Assembly (NCBI RefSeq): GCF_017115165.1
Contig: NZ_JABXKF010000113.1
Location: forward strand, 1-52,581
DNA length: 52,581 bases
Source of the DNA: Nostoc sp. LPT
GTDB lineage: Bacteria > Cyanobacteriota > Cyanobacteriia > Cyanobacteriales > Nostocaceae
Direction of reading: 5' to 3'
Shown here: in pieces, positions 34,055 to 43,308 of the stretch
How positions within the stretch are numbered: position 1 is the first letter of the stretch
How the letters are laid out: every line of letters starts with the position of its first letter
The notes under the pieces: model-generated
What the model was told of the DNA's origin: nothing
What the model saw: the letters and a program-made list of their open reading frames with translations, nothing else
Database searches by the model: none
Program-made: the position numbers and the translations under genes

Positions 34055-36223
34055 ATGTCAGACACCATCCCGATCGCGATTGCAAAAGAGCCAACTCAAG
34101 ACTTGTATGAGCAAATACCTGCTACTCACCTAGTTTTTATCGACCCACAGGTTGAGAACTACCAAAGTCTGGTAGCAGGTGTATTGCCGAACACCTCTGT
34201 TGTAGTCTTAGATCCTCACCAGAATGGCATTGAACAAATTAGCCAAGTGCTGGCAACTCATCGTGAAATCAATACCTTACATATTGTTTCTCACGGGGCA
34301 CCAGGGCAAGTTTATCTGGGGAACAGTCAACTCAGCTACGAAACCCTCAACCATTATGCTCGGCAACTCATGGACTGGGCAAATGTTTTGAGTGCAGATG
34401 CACAACTGCTGTTGTATGGTTGCGAAGTCGGGCAAACAGAGCAAGGTAAAGCATTTGTACAGCGCCTGAGTGAATTGACAGGTGCAATAGTAGCGGCGTC
34501 TGATAACTTAACGGGGAGTACTGCATTCGGTGGTGACTGGGAACTGGAAGTTTCTACGGGGGCAATTGTTCCTACTCTGGCGTTTCAGCCAGAAGTAATG
34601 GCAGCCTACGCTTCAGTACTAAGTGTTCCAATAGTAGCGAATGCAATTCAGGATCAAGAAGCCACCGAAGAGATATTCTTCAAGTTCACTGTCCCAGATG
34701 ACACCTTCACTGATGCGGATGGTGACACCCTCACCTACACTGCAACCCTGGAAAACGATAATCCTCTGCCAAATAAGTTGATATTCGATCCTACTACCCG
34801 TACCTTCAGTGGCACTCCTGAGAATAAGGACGTAGGTAGTATAAACATCAAAGTTACCGCTAAAGATATTGCTGCAAATCAAGCCAGTGATGTGTTTAAA
34901 ATCACAATTAATAATGTCAACGATCCTCCAGTCTTGATAAAAGAAATTGCAGATCAGCAAGTCACTGAAGACACAGTTTTTAACTTCACTGTCCCAGTTG
35001 ACACCTTTAGCGATGTGGATGTTGGAGACATCCTCACCTACACTGCAACCCTAGAAAATGATGACCTACTACCCACTTGGTTGAACTTCAATCCTACTAC
35101 CCTTACCTTCAGTGGTACTCCTGAGAATGAAGACGTAGGTAGTTTGAACATCAAAGTTACCGCTCAAGATGTTGCTGGAGAGCAAGCCAGTGATGTGTTT
35201 CAGCTTGCAGTTGCTGACAATACTCCTCTAGTGACGGTTACAGGCGATATCTTTAGTGTCAAGACTAAGCTGAACATTGAAGGTGATAAAGGAAAACTCT
35301 CAATCCAGATTAAAAACAACACCTCTAAAGAGGTGAATGAACTAAATGTATTTACTGTTGACGATGAAGAAGGTAGGATTAACGGCATAGCCCCTGGTGC
35401 AGAAGGCTATACACAAGCGGCTCTTTTGCGTTCAAAGGTGGTTTTCTCCACTCTTGCCAATTTGCCTAATGGTTTTAATCCCGCCGACCTGAAAAACATA
35501 TTAGAATTCGACTCTGATACCAAACTCAGATTTTATCTGGTATCCAACAGTACTACTCAGGATGTACTGTCTGGAAAAACCCCCTTCTCAAGTGTGCTTT
35601 TTTCCTCAGGTACAAATAACAACATAGAAGATGAAGGGTTTTCTCTTAATTTTCAGAATTTGGTAGTGAATATTCAGCCAACCAATCAAGAGGTATCTTT
35701 GGGTACTGATCTGCAAGGCGAATATCAAGGCGAACTGATTGATTTACGGAGTGTAACACAATCGGTAACAGCTGAGTTTCAAGTCAACAGAGAGGCATCT
35801 TACAATAACTTTGTCGGCTTTTATCAGGTGGCTGATGAAAATGGTGGTATTGACACCAATGGTGATGGCACGGCAGATATTCTCGTTGGCCAGGCTGGCT
35901 ACGCCGAAGCTGCTGTGCGTGGGCGTGTTGCAGGCATTGACTTGACGGTAGGCAACCAAGGCACTGCAAATTACACTGGTATTTTCGATCCGAATTCTTT
36001 GTTTGCACCATTTATTATTGTGGATGGCACACCTGATGCGATTCTTAATAGTAATACCAATAAAAATGTTTATTTCACATTCTTGGGTGCTAATTCAGAT
36101 AAGGTAGATCACATTCGACTGTTGGGAAATAACACCTTTGGTTTTGAAGATTTAGCAAATGGTGGTGATAAAGATTACAACGATGTGATTGTGCAGGTTA
36201 ATTTGAGTGTTAATCTTGCTTAG
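34055..36223 (+). CDS. DUF4347 / cadherin-like / DUF4114 secreted surface protein
   Basis: A 722-residue protein. DUF4347 (about 20-190) contains HIVSHGAPG (His80) and LLLYGCEVG (Cys123), an arrangement like the His-Cys dyad of caspase-fold peptidases, though activity is unproven. Two dystroglycan/cadherin-like repeats follow (190-290, 293-395), each with DGDTLTYTATL- and FSGTPEN-type motifs. The C-terminal third ends in DUF4114 (about 595-720; VDHIRLLGNNTFGFEDL and GDKDYNDVIV), probably a calcium-binding module. There is no Sec signal. Such proteins are usually type I secretion substrates, and an ABC exporter and HlyD adaptor start about 1 kb downstream. The Shine-Dalgarno is weak (AAGAG). 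Alternatives include an adhesin or a processing protease. Confidence 0.8.
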   Translation: MSDTIPIAIAKEPTQDLYEQIPATHLVFIDPQVENYQSLVAGVLPNTSVVVLDPHQNGIEQISQVLATHREINTLHIVSHGAPGQVYLGNSQLSYETLNHYARQLMDWANVLSADAQLLLYGCEVGQTEQGKAFVQRLSELTGAIVAASDNLTGSTAFGGDWELEVSTGAIVPTLAFQPEVMAAYASVLSVPIVANAIQDQEATEEIFFKFTVPDDTFTDADGDTLTYTATLENDNPLPNKLIFDPTTRTFSGTPENKDVGSINIKVTAKDIAANQASDVFKITINNVNDPPVLIKEIADQQVTEDTVFNFTVPVDTFSDVDVGDILTYTATLENDDLLPTWLNFNPTTLTFSGTPENEDVGSLNIKVTAQDVAGEQASDVFQLAVADNTPLVTVTGDIFSVKTKLNIEGDKGKLSIQIKNNTSKEVNELNVFTVDDEEGRINGIAPGAEGYTQAALLRSKVVFSTLANLPNGFNPADLKNILEFDSDTKLRFYLVSNSTTQDVLSGKTPFSSVLFSSGTNNNIEDEGFSLNFQNLVVNIQPTNQEVSLGTDLQGEYQGELIDLRSVTQSVTAEFQVNREASYNNFVGFYQVADENGGIDTNGDGTADILVGQAGYAEAAVRGRVAGIDLTVGNQGTANYTGIFDPNSLFAPFIIVDGTPDAILNSNTNKNVYFTFLGANSDKVDHIRLLGNNTFGFEDLANGGDKDYNDVIVQVNLSVNLA

Positions 36224-36258
36224 TATCAAAGACGAGTAATTACTTAGGAAAATTAAAC

Positions 36259-36291
36259 AACCTCATCCCGGGTGCGGCATGAGGTTATTTT
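36259..36291 (+). terminator. terminator after the DUF4347 gene
   Basis: AACCTCAT (36259-36266) and ATGAGGTT (36279-36286) are perfect arms around a GC-rich loop, followed by ATTTTAT. It closes the surface protein gene. Confidence 0.8.
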
Positions 36292-36419
36292 ATGCATGGT
36301 GATTAAATGGACTCGCTATTAATTAAACTAGTAAATTTACTGAAGGCAGTTATTGTCTTTCATTCATAAATTTAATAGTTGATTCCTCTAGGGTGACAAA
36401 AAATCTTCACCTTTACCAT

Positions 36420-36674
36420 ACTCAGTGCTGAGTGCCTCGGCTTAGAGTGCTGAGTGATAAAAAGAGTACGGGCTAAACGCCCCACTTCCGCTAACAGCAC
36501 TTTCGCACTTGGGTTTTTGCCCCGCACGGCAGTTGTTCATGGGGGAAACCCCCAAGACCACACTGCCTCCCCTTGTGGGCAGAATCTTGCAATCGGGAGA
36601 AGGTTGATACCCCGCCCGATGTTAAGCGGTCTTTTAACTCGCTTGCCGAGGCACTTTCAACTCAGCACTCTTCA
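36420..36674. repeat. intergenic repeat block with inverted ends
   Basis: AGTGCCTCGGC near the left end recurs inverted near the right end (GCCGAGGCACT), with AGTGCTGAGT copies at both sides. The GC-rich middle (GGGGGAAACCCCCAAGAC) resembles a common Nostoc intergenic repeat. A 77-codon frame here is repeat-derived. The rest of the gap (36675-37295) is AT-rich and shows no gene. Confidence 0.55.
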
Positions 36675-37295
36675 TTTTTCCAGTTAATTTTTATTAAATT
36701 AAGCTAGCAAAAAAGTGATGATAATTCTTTCATAATCAGGTATAGGTGATGTTTAATGAGGAAAGCTCTTGTCTTTCGTCATTAGTGATATTGTCAATCC
36801 CTGTATTCAAGAATTTGTAAAAAATAATTCAGAAATTTAAAGTTTTTTTTATTACATAATTCTTAACTAGGGTATTTACTTAGGAAAACATCTATGATAT
36901 TTTCATGTTGATTATCATAAATTAAAATATGCAACGCAAAATTTAACAACCGCGTTTATGTGTCTTGGTTTGATGATGAGTATCCATATTGCATACTTGC
37001 AATGCTAAATATTAATTTTAATTTTGTATAAATTATGTAGTGTTAACCAAGTGATAACTTGTCCTCGATCTATTTATACTATGCTTGATTTTGAAAAACG
37101 CATAAAATCGTAACCGTGTGATATAAATACAGGTCTGCAATTAGACGAACCTTTCCTCTGTGCTTTTACACATTTAAACGCCTGAATTCCAGAAAAGTAT
37201 TGTCACTGCTGGCATAAAACCAAACACTGCCACTGTTAGTAAAAGATATAGCCCCTAATATTTTCGACTTAATTCTTCACTTTTACTTGTTTTAT

Positions 37296-40200
37296 ATGAC
37301 TTATATTAAGAACACTTTTCCCGAATTTTTCACCGCCCTAGAGGGGTTTGAGCAGTTGCCAGATGGGGCGATCGCTAATCTATCAGAACAACTGCAAGCC
37401 TGGCGCTATCGCATAGGTCAAAAAATCATCGGTAAAGAAAGTCTCCCGGAACGCATCACCATCATTTATGAAGGACAAGTGCGGCTGTTGGGATACGACC
37501 CCCAGACGCAAATGCCAATCACCCTAAAATTACTGCAACCAGGGGAAATTATCGGTGAAATTGGTTTATTGCGCGATGTCGCCTGTGAAACAGCGATCGC
37601 TTCCACCGAAGTAGTATGTTTAACCTTGAGTGCATCAGCATATTTTAGCTTTCTGGCTTCATACCCAGCTTTTGCCGAAGCTCGTAAGAACCGCAGTTAT
37701 TTGGTAGAAGTTTTCGATATTCTCAGTTCCTATTGGCAAAAGCAAGCGATCGCTACCTTAAATCTCAGAGAACTGGCAGAAAAAGCCTTACCCCAAGCGA
37801 AAATACATTATCTCCCTTTAGGAAAAACTCCATTCAACCAGCTGGATAGCAAAAGCGTTTGGTTTGTGAGTGGCGGTGGTACAGTCACGAATTTCTCACC
37901 TGGCGATCGCCTAGAATCAGACGATGACAGAGACAGGATTCAGGTTATAGGTCAAAACCCCGCACGGTTGCTTGGTATACATCCGTCAGATTTGATCTTA
38001 GAAGATAGTCATCAGATAGAGCTTGCGGTAACTGAAACCAGAGTAGATAGAGATAGCGCTGACGACCTAGATATTATTCCCTACGCATCAGACGAAATAG
38101 TTCCACAGACAGCCCCCCAAAACTCAAAGAATTCGTCAAAACAAAAATACCCATTTTTTGGCGGTAAGGGAGAACTAAATACAGCCTTCGCCTGCTTCCA
38201 AATGATCGCGAAGCACCTAGAAATGCCGTTTCGTCGAGAAGTGGTTCGCCGCATCTTAACTGAGCAAGTCAAACGTCAGGGCACTATATCGTTTCAAGTT
38301 ACTGCTTACCTAGCAGAGTCAATTGGACTTAAAGCGCAGTTGATAGAGTTACCAGTCGCCTCAGTGACGCGCATTTTGACACCGGCGCTGATTCGCTATG
38401 GTGATAATTTTGCCGTTTTATATGAAATAAATGCAAATACCGTAGTTGTGGGTGTCCCATCCAAAGGAATTGTGCGTTGCAAACCCGCTCAATTGGTTGA
38501 ACAATTAGATGTCGATCCAACTGACTTTCCGCCCAAAATTAGGGTATTACTGCTGACTGCTACCAATCAAACGCCGCAAGAGCGTTTTAGTTTGCGGTGG
38601 TTTATACCCTATTTGTCACGCCACCGTCGAGTCCTGATAGAGGTCTTTATCGCTTCCTTTTTCGTGCAGTTGGCAGCGTTGGCAAATCCCCTAGTCGTTC
38701 AGTTAATTATCGACAAAGTTATTACTCAAAATAGTATTGGCACACTACATATTTTGGGGATTTTGCTATTAGTAGTCGGACTATTTGAAGCAGTGTTGAC
38801 TACCTTACGAACCTACTTATTTGTCGATACCACTAATCGGATCGATATGGGTTTAGGGTCGCAAATCATTGACCACTTACTACGTCTACCGCTGCGCTAT
38901 TTTGAACGCCGACCGGTGGGTGAACTTTCCACTCGCATCAACGAATTAGAAAATATCCGCCAATTCCTCACGGGTACTGCCTTAACAGTGGGGTTGGATG
39001 CTCTATTCTCGGTGGTTTATATCGGTGTGATGCTGATTTATAGTTGGCAACTCACCTTGGTAGGCTTAAGCACAATCCCCGTGTTTGTCGTGATTACCTT
39101 AGTCGCTTCTCCCACTATTAGCAGACAGTTACGTGCCAAAGCAGAACGCAACGCCGAAACTCAATCTTATTTAGTGGAGGTGATGTCAGGCATTCAAACA
39201 GTAAAAGCGCAAAATATCGAATTGCGATCGCGCTTTTCCTGGCAAGAGCGTTACGCCCGATTTGTCGCTGCTGGTTTTAAAACAGTTGTGACTTCTACCC
39301 TCGCTAACTCTACTAGTAACTTTCTCAACAAACTTAGCAGCTTATTAGTTTTATGGGTAGGAGCTTATTTAGTACTGCAACAAGAATTAACTTTAGGCGA
39401 ATTAATTGCTTTTAGGATTATATCAGGTTACGTCACCAGCCCAATATTGCGTTTAGCTCAACTCTGGCAAAGCTTCCAAGAAACAGCCTTGTCTCTAGAG
39501 CGTTTAAGCGATATTGTCGATACCCCACAAGAAGCAGAAACAGACCGCTACAATATACCTTTACCTTCAATCAAGGGAGCAGTGAAATATGAAAATGTTT
39601 CCTTCCGCTTTGGTACAAGTGGCCCTCTGCAACTTTCTAATGTCAACCTGGAATTTGCGCCAGGTAAATTTATCGGCATTGTCGGGCAAAGTGGGTCTGG
39701 TAAAAGTACGATGATGAAATTACTGCTGAGACTTTACGAAACTGAGTCTGGCAGAATTTTAATTGATGGTTATGATATTGCCAAAGTAGAACTTTATTCA
39801 CTGCGACGACAAATTGGCGTAGTTCCCCAAGAAACATTATTGTTTGACGGCAGCGTTCAGGAAAATATTGCCCTAACCAATCCCGATGCCACAACCGAAG
39901 AAATTATCGAAGCGGCTCAGGTTGCGTGCGCCCACGAGTTTATCATGAACTTACCAAACGGTTACAACACGCGGGTGGGAGAACGGGGTTCTGCACTTTC
40001 AGGTGGACAACGACAAAGAATTGCGATCGCTCGTTCTGTTTTACAACGACCAAAATTATTAGTTTTAGATGAAGCAACTAGCGCGTTAGATTATCCCACA
40101 GAACGGCAAATATGTCTCAACTTAGCCAAAGCATTCAAGGGTGATACAGTATTTTTTATTACCCACCGACTGAACACCGTGAGTAATGCAGACATGATTG

Positions 40201-40307
40201 TTGTGATGGATAACAGCAGGGTTATAGAACAAGGTAGCCATCAAGAATTAATGGCTACTAAAGGTCATTATTATTACCTGTATCAGCAACAAGATGTAAA
40301 CTTGTAA
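37296..40307 (+). CDS. type I secretion ABC exporter with cNMP-binding and C39-like domains
   Basis: A 1003-residue inner-membrane exporter. Residues 20-125 form a cyclic-nucleotide-binding-type fold (EGQVRLLG, LLQPGEIIGEIGLL). Residues 283-410 form a peptidase C39-like domain lacking catalytic residues: the usual DCGxAC block reads NTAFAC, and the His and Asp positions read DNFAVL and VGVPS. It should therefore bind rather than cut substrates, as in HlyB. Membrane segments span 425-705. The ATPase has GQSGSGKST (about 797), SGGQRQR (about 902) and LVLDEATSALD. I take ATG 37296 over an in-frame TTG nine bases earlier; neither has a clear Shine-Dalgarno. The HlyD partner follows. Likely cargo is the DUF4347 protein and possibly the RTX phosphoesterases. 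Confidence 0.9.
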   Translation: MTYIKNTFPEFFTALEGFEQLPDGAIANLSEQLQAWRYRIGQKIIGKESLPERITIIYEGQVRLLGYDPQTQMPITLKLLQPGEIIGEIGLLRDVACETAIASTEVVCLTLSASAYFSFLASYPAFAEARKNRSYLVEVFDILSSYWQKQAIATLNLRELAEKALPQAKIHYLPLGKTPFNQLDSKSVWFVSGGGTVTNFSPGDRLESDDDRDRIQVIGQNPARLLGIHPSDLILEDSHQIELAVTETRVDRDSADDLDIIPYASDEIVPQTAPQNSKNSSKQKYPFFGGKGELNTAFACFQMIAKHLEMPFRREVVRRILTEQVKRQGTISFQVTAYLAESIGLKAQLIELPVASVTRILTPALIRYGDNFAVLYEINANTVVVGVPSKGIVRCKPAQLVEQLDVDPTDFPPKIRVLLLTATNQTPQERFSLRWFIPYLSRHRRVLIEVFIASFFVQLAALANPLVVQLIIDKVITQNSIGTLHILGILLLVVGLFEAVLTTLRTYLFVDTTNRIDMGLGSQIIDHLLRLPLRYFERRPVGELSTRINELENIRQFLTGTALTVGLDALFSVVYIGVMLIYSWQLTLVGLSTIPVFVVITLVASPTISRQLRAKAERNAETQSYLVEVMSGIQTVKAQNIELRSRFSWQERYARFVAAGFKTVVTSTLANSTSNFLNKLSSLLVLWVGAYLVLQQELTLGELIAFRIISGYVTSPILRLAQLWQSFQETALSLERLSDIVDTPQEAETDRYNIPLPSIKGAVKYENVSFRFGTSGPLQLSNVNLEFAPGKFIGIVGQSGSGKSTMMKLLLRLYETESGRILIDGYDIAKVELYSLRRQIGVVPQETLLFDGSVQENIALTNPDATTEEIIEAAQVACAHEFIMNLPNGYNTRVGERGSALSGGQRQRIAIARSVLQRPKLLVLDEATSALDYPTERQICLNLAKAFKGDTVFFITHRLNTVSNADMIVVMDNSRVIEQGSHQELMATKGHYYYLYQQQDVNL

Positions 40308-40394
40308 TTAGTCATTCTTGAGGGCAAAGGTTTTTGGCATCGGGAAACATTGCCCACCTTACAAAAAAGTCAAAATCCAAAATCCAAAATCGTT

Positions 40395-41978
40395 ATGACT
40401 CAACTTAATGGGAATCATCTCAACGGCAATCATAAAAACGGCAATCAAAAAAATGGAGTGAAGCACGATTCATCGGTACTGACAAAACAACAGAAAGCTG
40501 CTCAAGAGTCTTTAACTTACTCAAACACTCAGGAATTTGAGCAATCTATTGTCTTGCGCCAATCTCCAATTTGGTCGCGTACAATCATGATTACACTCAT
40601 GGCGCTAGCCTGCTTTGGAATTGCTTGGGCTTATTTTGCAAAAATTGAGCAAGTAGTGCCAGCAACAGGGCAATTAAAACCGCAAGGAACAGTCAAAGAA
40701 GTTCAGGCTCCTGTTAGTGGAGTGGTGAAAACAGTTAATGTTAAAGATGGACAAGAAGTCAAGCCAGGAACTTTACTGCTAACTTTTGATTCCATAGCCT
40801 CTGTTGCCGAATTAAATTCTTTGAATAAAATTCGCCTTGCATTAATGAAAGAAAACCAGATTTATCGCCGATTGATGGGTGCAAGCACGGCTACTGGATC
40901 TGAACTGTTATATTTGCGTGGGAATTTGCCACAAGAAACTACTTTTCTGCTGAAAAGTCGAGCAGCATTAGTAGCAGAAAATGAATTATTCCGCACTCAA
41001 TTAAAAAACTCTGGTCAAGATTCTGGAGTAGGAATTGATGAACAACAACTTCTACGAGTTGCCAAACAGGAATTAGACTCTCGCTCATCTGCTGCGCGGT
41101 TAGAAGTAGAAAAGATCAAAAAACAACTAATTCAAAATCAAATTAAGCTGGAAGATAGTAAATCAAGTTTAGCTATTCAACAGGGGATTTTAAATAAGCT
41201 GAAGATATTAGCAGAAGAAGGTGGTATTTCTCAACTTCAGTATCTTAACCAGCAACAAGAAGTACAAAACCGCACAGCGGAAGTAGCGCAACTAGGTGAG
41301 GAACTGAAACGCCTCCAGTTTGATATAGAAAAAGGACAACAAGAGTTAAGCAATACGGTGGCTGTTTCTGATAAAAACATTTTGGATAAGATAGCTCAGA
41401 ACAAACAGCAGATTGCCACAATCGATAGCCAATTCATGAAAGTTGTGTTAGATAACGAGCAGCGTTTGGCAGATGTCAATAGTAAAATATCTCAATCACA
41501 GTTAAACGTTAAATATCAAGAACTCCGCGCACCTGTAGCTGGAACAGTTTTTGATTTGCAAGCAAAAAATCCTGGATTTGTCGCAACTCCAACTACAAAA
41601 CTGTTGCAAATTGTCCCCAATGAAAACTATATTGCTGAAGTTTTCATCACTAACAAAGATATTGGGTTTGTGCAAAAAGGTATGAAGGTAGATGTCAGAA
41701 TTGACTCCTTTCCTTACAGCGAGTTTGGCGATATCAAGGGAGAAGTGACTGGGATAGGTTCAGACGCATTACCGCCAGACGAAACCCATCAGTTTTACAG
41801 ATTTCCGGCAAAAGTCTCATTAGATAAACAATCCCTAGTGATTAAGGGTAAAAAAGTTAACTTGCAATCAGGTATGTCTATCAGTGCCAATATAAAAGTG
41901 CGCGAAGAACGGACTGTGCTTAGTTTATTCACTGAGATGTTTACTAAGCAAGTAGATGCTCTTAAACAGGTACGATGA
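40395..41978 (+). CDS. HlyD-family membrane fusion protein of type I secretion
   Basis: A 527-residue periplasmic adaptor. It has an unusual Asn/Gly/His/Lys-rich N-terminal tail (repeated NGNH and KNG units, about residues 4-20). One transmembrane helix follows (about 63-81, MITLMALACFGIAWAY), then a biotinyl-lipoyl-like half (EVQAPVSGVVKTVNVKDGQ), a long coiled coil (190-370), the second lipoyl half (YQELRAPVAGTVFDLQ) and a beta-barrel region (VDVRIDSFPYSEFG). I start at ATG 40395 because the upstream in-frame sequence is a TCCAAAATCCAAAATC filler repeat. It forms a secretion unit with the ABC exporter. The outer-membrane TolC-like component is not in this window. Confidence 0.9.
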   Translation: MTQLNGNHLNGNHKNGNQKNGVKHDSSVLTKQQKAAQESLTYSNTQEFEQSIVLRQSPIWSRTIMITLMALACFGIAWAYFAKIEQVVPATGQLKPQGTVKEVQAPVSGVVKTVNVKDGQEVKPGTLLLTFDSIASVAELNSLNKIRLALMKENQIYRRLMGASTATGSELLYLRGNLPQETTFLLKSRAALVAENELFRTQLKNSGQDSGVGIDEQQLLRVAKQELDSRSSAARLEVEKIKKQLIQNQIKLEDSKSSLAIQQGILNKLKILAEEGGISQLQYLNQQQEVQNRTAEVAQLGEELKRLQFDIEKGQQELSNTVAVSDKNILDKIAQNKQQIATIDSQFMKVVLDNEQRLADVNSKISQSQLNVKYQELRAPVAGTVFDLQAKNPGFVATPTTKLLQIVPNENYIAEVFITNKDIGFVQKGMKVDVRIDSFPYSEFGDIKGEVTGIGSDALPPDETHQFYRFPAKVSLDKQSLVIKGKKVNLQSGMSISANIKVREERTVLSLFTEMFTKQVDALKQVR

Positions 41979-42084
41979 AGAGGGTTGAGTTAAAAGACCG
42001 CAGTGACTCCACAAGGAGAGTTGCTGCTTCACTAAGTATATCAGTACTAAGTACTTTTTCCTCTCTAAGCACTCAACACTCTTG

Positions 42085-42585
42085 ATGATGGTTAATTTTC
42101 AACGCATCGAACCTGCTCCCGGACAAGAATCAGTTTGGGATTATCCCCGTCCTCCTCTTTTGGAGGATACAACCAAACATATCCAAATAATCTTTAACGG
42201 AGTAGTAATTGTAGATACTCACAGCGCCAAACGTGTTTTAGAAACCAGTCATCCTCCTTCTTACTACATTCCCCCAGCGGATATCAAAATGGAATATCTA
42301 CAGATGACTCCGCAATCTAGCTTTTGTGAGTGGAAGGGAAGTGCTGGTTACTACACAATTCGAGTTGGTGATAAAGAAGTCCATAATGCTGCCTGGTTCT
42401 ATCCCAAGCCCACACCAGCCTTTGAATCTATCAAGCACTATGTAGCTTTTTATGCTCATTTAATGGATAAATGCTACGTTAATGGCGAAGAAGTGCAACC
42501 ACAACCAGGTAATTTCTATGGCGGTTGGATAACCAGTGATATTGTTGGGCCATTTAAAGGCGCTCCTGGTACTTGGGGATGGTGA
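42085..42585 (+). CDS. DUF427 domain protein
   Basis: A 166-residue member of the DUF427 family, a small beta-rich fold of unknown function. Visible family features are IFNGVVIVDTHSAKRVLET, SYYIPPADIKMEYL, CEWKGSAGYYTI and the late VNGEEVQPQPGNFYGGW. It is predicted to be cytoplasmic, with no signal peptide or membrane segment. Two adjacent ATG codons (42085, 42088) follow a TTG; any could be the start, and no strong Shine-Dalgarno separates them. It follows the secretion genes in the same direction after 100 bases but has no evident functional link to them. Confidence 0.85.
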   Translation: MMVNFQRIEPAPGQESVWDYPRPPLLEDTTKHIQIIFNGVVIVDTHSAKRVLETSHPPSYYIPPADIKMEYLQMTPQSSFCEWKGSAGYYTIRVGDKEVHNAAWFYPKPTPAFESIKHYVAFYAHLMDKCYVNGEEVQPQPGNFYGGWITSDIVGPFKGAPGTWGW

Positions 42586-42650
42586 GTCGATTTTGGATTT
42601 TGGATTTTAAATTTTGAATTCAAATTTAAGAATGTTGTTTCTAAATCCTG

Positions 42651-43136
42651 ATGAAAGTAGAAGTAGTACCACATAATCCAATATGGCGCGGCAAATTCGA
42701 CGATGAATCAAAGTATGTTGCACTTACACTAGGTGAAAATGTAGTTGCTATTCACCATATTGGCAGCACAGCAATTCCATATATCTACGCCAAACCCATT
42801 ATTGATTTGTTGGTTGAAGTTGAAAACATCGCTAAAGTTGATGATCATAGTTTGGGTATGGAAGCATTAGGTTATGAAGTAATGGGCGAGTTTGGCATAC
42901 CAGGTCGTCGTTTCTTCCGTAAAGAGAATGAAACAGGTACAAGAACACATCATGTCCACACCTTTACAGCCAGATAACCGGAAGTAGAACGACACTTAGC
43001 ATTTCGGGATTACATGATTGCACATCCCGAAGATGCACAGAAATATAGTGAATTAAAACGTAAGTTAGCGAGACAATATCCTAACGATATCATCGGATAT
43101 ATGGATGGGAAAGATGGGTTCATCAAAGAGATGTAA
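42651..43136 (+). pseudogene. GrpB family gene interrupted by an in-frame stop
   Basis: The first 108 codons encode the conserved part of a GrpB/UPF0157 nucleotidyltransferase-fold protein (NPIWRGKF, HHIGSTAIPYIYAKPIIDLLVEV, GRRFFRK, THHVHTF). A TAA at 42975-42977 then interrupts the frame, but the same frame continues with the rest of the family (PEVERHLAFRDYMIAHPEDA, DIIGYMDGKDGFI) to a TAA at 43134-43136. A full-length protein would be about 161 residues. A single nonsense change therefore seems to have split it, unless the stop is a sequencing error. Confidence 0.8.
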
Positions 43137-43308
43137 AAGAAAGCATTGGTATGGTGGACACTTGATAAATTTAAATAACACAATCTCCTTTACCCATCTT
43201 CCGTAACATTTAAAACTCCAATTCTGTCTTCCAAAGATAGATTAATAAACCAAGTTTTCTGAAATCTCAAAAAACCCGGTTTTTAGGATTACTGAATTGA
43301 TGTTCTAG

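Noticed and set aside
36454..36687. 77-codon plus-strand frame after the DUF4347 gene
   Set aside because: It is made of a GC-rich intergenic repeat with inverted ends and has no domain or ribosome binding site.
36862..36891. Pho box upstream of the ABC exporter
   Set aside because: CTTAACTA at 36862 fits, but the octamers 11 and 22 bases later do not, so the periodic pattern is absent.
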